From positions 1-8,183 of the forward strand of contig JAEYUT010000287.1 in assembly GCA_023432305.1 (NCBI GenBank): 8,183 nt of DNA, written 5' to 3'. The translations under genes and the position numbers were made by a program. Origin of the DNA: Actinomycetes bacterium (lineage in GTDB: Bacteria > Actinomycetota > Actinomycetes > Actinomycetales > Microbacteriaceae). Below the pieces are notes generated by a model, which saw nothing but the letters and a program-made list of their open reading frames with translations, searched no databases and was not told the DNA's origin. Position 1 is the stretch's first letter. Every line of letters starts with the position of its first letter. Of the stretch, positions 5,869-8,183 are shown in pieces.

Positions 5869-6717
5869 TTATTCCGTGCGACGCAGGGCGTCGGCGGGAG
5901 GCTCGGCGGCCGCGGCGGGAGCCCGCAGCGCCCACAGGGCCACAGCCGAGGCTGCCGCGACGTTGAGCGAGTCGACGCCGTGGAGCATCGGGATGGTGAC
6001 CACGCGGTCCGCGTTCGCGAGGGCGTCGCGACTGAGCCCGTCTCCTTCGGTTCCGAAGAGCATCGCGATCCGCTCCGGCGGGTCGGCGGCGTACTCATCG
6101 AGCGTGACGGCGTCATCCGAGAGTGCGAGGGCCGCGATCTCGAAGCCGGCGTCCCGGAGCTCCTGGGCACCCTGAGGCCACTCGGGCAGCCGTGTCCACG
6201 GCACCTGGAGCACGGCGGCCATGCTGACCCTCACCGAACGGCGGTACAGCGGATCGGCGCATCGCGGCGAGACGAGGACGGCGTCGGCGCCGAGGCCCGC
6301 GACCGCGCGGAAGATGGCACCGACATTGGTGTGGTCCACGATGTCCTCGAGCACGACGACACGCCGCGCGTCGCGCAGGAGATCCTGCACGCTCGGCAGC
6401 GCGGGCCGGTGCATCGAGGCGAGCGCACCGCGGTGCAGCACGAAGCCGGTGATCTCCTCGAGCATGGATGCGGGGGCGACGTACACGGGCACGTCGTGCT
6501 CCTCGAGCAGCGGGGCGAGATCGGGGATCCACTTCTCCTGCAGGAGCACCGAGCGGGGGCGGTGGCCGGCGTCGAGTGCGCGCTGGATGACCTTCGTCGA
6601 CTCGGCGATGTAGAGCCCGCCCTCGGGCTCCGACACCCGCCGGAGCACGACATCGGTGAGCTTGAAGTAGTCGGAGAGCCGCGGATCGCTGCTGTCCTCG
6701 ACGGGGACGAGGTGCAT
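5869..6717 (-). CDS. TrmH/SpoU-family RNA 2'-O-ribose methyltransferase
   Basis: This is a predicted SPOUT-class methyltransferase that transfers a methyl group from S-adenosylmethionine to a ribose 2'-OH in rRNA or tRNA; 282 residues. The N-terminal part (about 12-105) looks like the SpoU substrate-binding domain (GGLYIAESTKVIQRAL, then VYVAP). The catalytic SPOUT knot follows with motif 1 DIVDHTNVGAIFR (Asn131, Arg137), motif 2 LFGTEGDGLS (Glu223), and motif 3 IPMLHGVDSLNVAAASAV (Ser249, Asn251), which forms the knotted cofactor site. Which RNA and nucleotide it modifies cannot be determined. The start is ambiguous among GTG 6735, ATG 6720 and ATG 6717. I chose 6717 because CAGAAT, a -10-like box, ends 6 nt before it and the protein then begins MHLVPVED, as relatives do. 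The carboxypeptidase gene follows 7 nt downstream, so the two probably form an operon. It is divergent from the sirtuin gene. Confidence 0.94.
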   Translation of the reverse strand: MHLVPVEDSSDPRLSDYFKLTDVVLRRVSEPEGGLYIAESTKVIQRALDAGHRPRSVLLQEKWIPDLAPLLEEHDVPVYVAPASMLEEITGFVLHRGALASMHRPALPSVQDLLRDARRVVVLEDIVDHTNVGAIFRAVAGLGADAVLVSPRCADPLYRRSVRVSMAAVLQVPWTRLPEWPQGAQELRDAGFEIAALALSDDAVTLDEYAADPPERIAMLFGTEGDGLSRDALANADRVVTIPMLHGVDSLNVAAASAVALWALRAPAAAAEPPADALRRTE

Positions 6718-6723
6718 CATTCG

Positions 6724-6729
6724 ATTCTG
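6724..6729 (-). promoter_or_regulatory. Possible -10 box (CAGAAT) of the methyltransferase/carboxypeptidase unit
   Basis: On the minus strand CAGAAT departs from TANNNT only at the first base and is separated by 6 nt from ATG 6717. No Shine-Dalgarno precedes any of the three candidate starts, which favours a leaderless transcript. This is motif inference. Confidence 0.35.
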
Positions 6730-6761
6730 CCGCACGAAACATGCCGGAAAAACGAGGGTTC

Positions 6762-6767
6762 TACTCT
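6762..6767 (+). promoter_or_regulatory. Putative -10 box (TACTCT) of the sirtuin gene
   Basis: TACTCT fits TANNNT and would give a start of transcription near 6774, leaving a short leader that still includes the Shine-Dalgarno at 6777-6783. No convincing -35 hexamer is visible 16-18 nt upstream. Confidence 0.45.
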
Positions 6768-6776
6768 GGGAGTGCG

Positions 6777-6783
6777 AAGGAGG
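6777..6783 (+). promoter_or_regulatory. Strong Shine-Dalgarno (AAGGAGG) deciding the sirtuin start
   Basis: AAGGAGG ends 5 nt before ATG 6789. This near-perfect site rules in favour of 6789 over the in-frame ATG at 6741, which would place the site inside the coding region. Confidence 0.85.
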
Positions 6784-6788
6784 GCGGC

Positions 6789-7649
6789 ATGTCAGTGGTG
6801 ACCGCGACAGCGTCGGGCGACGTGATCGGCACGCTCGACCCTGCCCTCGACATCGCCGAGCGGCTGCTGCGTGGGCGTCGCATCGCCGTGCTCACCGGCG
6901 CCGGCATCTCGACCGACTCCGGAATCCCCGACTACCGTGGCGCGGGCGCCCCTGTGCACCGCAAGCCCATGGACTTCGCCGCGTTCCTCGCGGACGAGCG
7001 CAACCGCAAGCGCTACTGGGCGGGCAGTCATCTCGGCTGGAGCCACTTCTCCTCGGTCTCCCCCAACGCCGGCCATCTGGCCGTCGCCCGCATGGAGCAG
7101 GACGGCGTCGCGACGGGCGTCATCACGCAGAATGTCGACGGACTGCATGCGCGCGCCGGGTCACGTCGGGTCGTCGAGCTGCACGGCGCGATGCGCCGCG
7201 TCACCTGCCTCACGTGCGGGCAGACGTTCGCCCGGGCCGACATCGCCGACCGGATGACCCGGCAGAACCCCTGGCTCGACTCCCCCGGCGCCCTCGAGGT
7301 GCGGCCGGATGGCGATGTGCACATCGAGGACATCGACCGCATGATCATCCCCGACTGCAGCGTGTGCGCAGGGATGCTCAAACCGGACGTCGTGTTCTTC
7401 GGCGAATTCGTTCCCACGACGGTCTTCGCATCGGCTCGCTCCATCCTGCGCGTGTCCGACGCGCTCGTGATCGCGGGCTCCTCGCTCGCCGTGAACTCGG
7501 GGGTCCGTCTGCTGGATCAGGCCGCCAAGCGTCGGCTGCCCATCGTGATCGTGAATCGCGGGGTCACGCGCGGCGACAAGCGCGCGAGCCTCAAGATCGA
7601 CGCGGGTGTCTCCGAGGTGCTCACCGAACTCGCGGTCCGCCTTCGATAG
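6789..7649 (+). CDS. Sir2-family NAD-dependent protein deacylase (sirtuin), class II/SIRT4-like
   Basis: This cytosolic sirtuin uses NAD+ to remove acyl groups from lysines, giving nicotinamide and O-acyl-ADP-ribose; 286 residues. The NAD site is clear: GAGIST (37-42), IPDYRG (46-51) and TQNVDGLH (113-120). His132 in ELHGA is the catalytic base. A structural zinc site is complete with Cys140, Cys143, Cys190 and Cys193. The stretch between the cysteine pairs is long and contains RPDGDVHIEDID (172-183); with the following LKPDVVFFGE and GSSLAVNSG it closely resembles the class II sirtuins typified by human SIRT4 rather than compact CobB-type enzymes. SIRT4 shows ADP-ribosyltransferase and lipoamidase or other deacylase activity, so the acyl preference here should not be assumed to be acetyl. 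ATG 6789 is chosen from the strong Shine-Dalgarno. The phosphatase gene follows 48 nt later on the same strand. Confidence 0.96.
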   Translation: MSVVTATASGDVIGTLDPALDIAERLLRGRRIAVLTGAGISTDSGIPDYRGAGAPVHRKPMDFAAFLADERNRKRYWAGSHLGWSHFSSVSPNAGHLAVARMEQDGVATGVITQNVDGLHARAGSRRVVELHGAMRRVTCLTCGQTFARADIADRMTRQNPWLDSPGALEVRPDGDVHIEDIDRMIIPDCSVCAGMLKPDVVFFGEFVPTTVFASARSILRVSDALVIAGSSLAVNSGVRLLDQAAKRRLPIVIVNRGVTRGDKRASLKIDAGVSEVLTELAVRLR

Positions 7650-7652
7650 TCT
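7647..7652 (+). promoter_or_regulatory. Possible -10 box (TAGTCT) for the histidine phosphatase gene
   Basis: TAGTCT fits TANNNT and overlaps the TAG stop of the sirtuin gene. Transcription from it would begin about 40 nt before the phosphatase start and include that gene's ribosome-binding site. One such hexamer is expected often by chance. Confidence 0.25.
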
Positions 7653-7661
7653 CGATCCTCA

Positions 7662-7679
7662 GGGCGGCCCCAACCGCCC
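7662..7679 (+). other. Small GC hairpin between the sirtuin and phosphatase genes
   Basis: GGGCGG (7662-7667) and CCGCCC (7674-7679) can form a 6-bp stem with a 6-nt loop, 12 nt past the sirtuin stop and 10 nt before GGAGG. There is no U-tract. It could be a weak terminator or a leader structure, or incidental. Confidence 0.3.
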
Positions 7680-7697
7680 CGCGCAGATGGAGGTTCG

Positions 7698-8183
7698 ATG
7701 ACGGAGCTGTACCTGGTTCGCCACGGGGAGACCGACTGGAACAGGGCCAGGCGTGTGCAGGGGCGCACGGACATCCCGCTGAATGAGACCGGGCGTGCCC
7801 AGGCCGCGCGTGCGGGCGAGCTTCTCGCCCGTCGCACCTGGGATGCGATCTATGCGAGCCCGCTCTCGCGTGCCGTGGAGACCGCCGAGATCATCGCGTC
7901 GCGTGTCGGAGTCGACTCCGTCGCCACGCGGGACGCTCTCATGGAGCGCGACTATGGCGCCGCGGAAGGCATGACCGATGCCGAGATCGACGCCCTCTAC
8001 CCGGCCGGGGTGCGCGCCCCGGGTCAGGAGACCCGCGAGGAGGTCGGCGAGCGTGTCGTCGCGGCGCTCGCCGAGATCGCCCGCTCGCACCCGGGGCAGC
8101 GGGTCGCGGTCGTGAGCCACGGAGGCGCGATCCGCTCGGTGCTCGCCGCCGTCGACCCGGAGACCCGTCACCCGGCGATCACC
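7698..8183 (+). CDS. Histidine phosphatase family protein (phosphoglycerate mutase-like), 3' end missing
   Basis: This is a predicted phosphohydrolase of the histidine phosphatase branch; 162 residues are visible before the right edge. The catalytic core is intact: LVRHGETDWN supplies Arg8 and the phospho-accepting His9, SPLSRAVETA includes Arg58, Glu83 in LMERDYG is the likely proton donor, and SHGGAIR carries the second His (His141). Family members include cofactor-dependent phosphoglycerate mutases, broad phosphatases (PhoE type) and alpha-ribazole phosphatase (CobC). The short spacing and the absence of the long mutase insert between the acid and the second His favour a phosphatase rather than a glycolytic mutase. 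The substrate is unknown. The start is ATG 7698, preceded by GGAGG with a 4-nt spacer. It follows the sirtuin gene by 48 nt on the same strand and could be co-transcribed, although a separate promoter is possible. Confidence 0.94.
   Translation, partial: MTELYLVRHGETDWNRARRVQGRTDIPLNETGRAQAARAGELLARRTWDAIYASPLSRAVETAEIIASRVGVDSVATRDALMERDYGAAEGMTDAEIDALYPAGVRAPGQETREEVGERVVAALAEIARSHPGQRVAVVSHGGAIRSVLAAVDPETRHPAIT

Noticed and set aside
4656..5966. 436-codon plus-strand open frame antisense to the carboxypeptidase gene
   Set aside because: The opposite strand encodes the SxxK and KTG motifs and a membrane anchor. The antisense product is rich in Arg, Asp and His and resembles no family.
6789..8183. 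Sirtuin plus phosphatase as an NAD-depleting anti-phage defence pair
   Set aside because: Defence sirtuins are usually fused to other domains or sit with partner sensors. This one is a stand-alone, complete class II-like deacylase with an intact zinc site, and the neighbour is a common histidine phosphatase.

Overview
The window is high-GC DNA with strong G/C preference at third codon positions, GTG as well as ATG starts, and several genes that appear to begin at the transcript 5' end (a TANNNT-type -10 box about 6 nt before the start codon). These traits and the protein content point to a high-GC actinobacterium. A Microbacteriaceae member such as Microbacterium is my best guess from protein resemblance, not a database match. 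I see no tRNA, rRNA, CRISPR array, insertion sequence, prophage gene or compositional break. It looks like compact chromosomal DNA of the housekeeping and stress-response kind.

Layout: (1) 1-1109, minus strand, 5' part of an SF2 DEAD/DEAH helicase cut by the left edge. (2) 1182-2054, plus strand, divergent from the helicase, a soluble protein resembling the DUF2993/LmeA lipid-binding fold. (3) 2072-3310, minus strand, DinB-type DNA polymerase IV, convergent with gene 2. (4) 3417-3683, minus strand, a GlsB/YeaQ/YmgE-type small membrane protein, separated from dinB by a perfect 16-bp hairpin. (5) 3789-4595, plus strand, a cytosolic SGNH/GDSL hydrolase. (6) 4629-5861, minus strand, a membrane-anchored D-alanyl-D-alanine carboxypeptidase-family protein with an altered second active-site motif, lying 7 nt behind (7) 5869-6717, a TrmH/SpoU-type RNA 2'-O-methyltransferase. 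(8) 6789-7649, plus strand, a zinc-containing sirtuin with a SIRT4-like (class II) insert, divergent from gene 7. (9) 7698-8183, plus strand, a histidine phosphatase cut by the right edge.

The genes form short units: three divergent pairs (1/2, 4/5, 7/8), two convergent pairs (2/3, 5/6), a probable two-gene operon (7 then 6) and a possible one (8 then 9). There is no evident shared pathway. The set combines nucleic-acid maintenance (helicase, pol IV, RNA methylase), envelope functions (carboxypeptidase, GlsB-like protein) and small-molecule or protein modification (sirtuin, SGNH hydrolase, phosphatase). I found no convincing new multi-gene system. The most notable details are the SxN-to-SxG change in the carboxypeptidase, the class II-type sirtuin, the degenerate clamp motif of pol IV, and the paired leaderless-type promoters. 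All intergenic gaps are about 110 bp or shorter.
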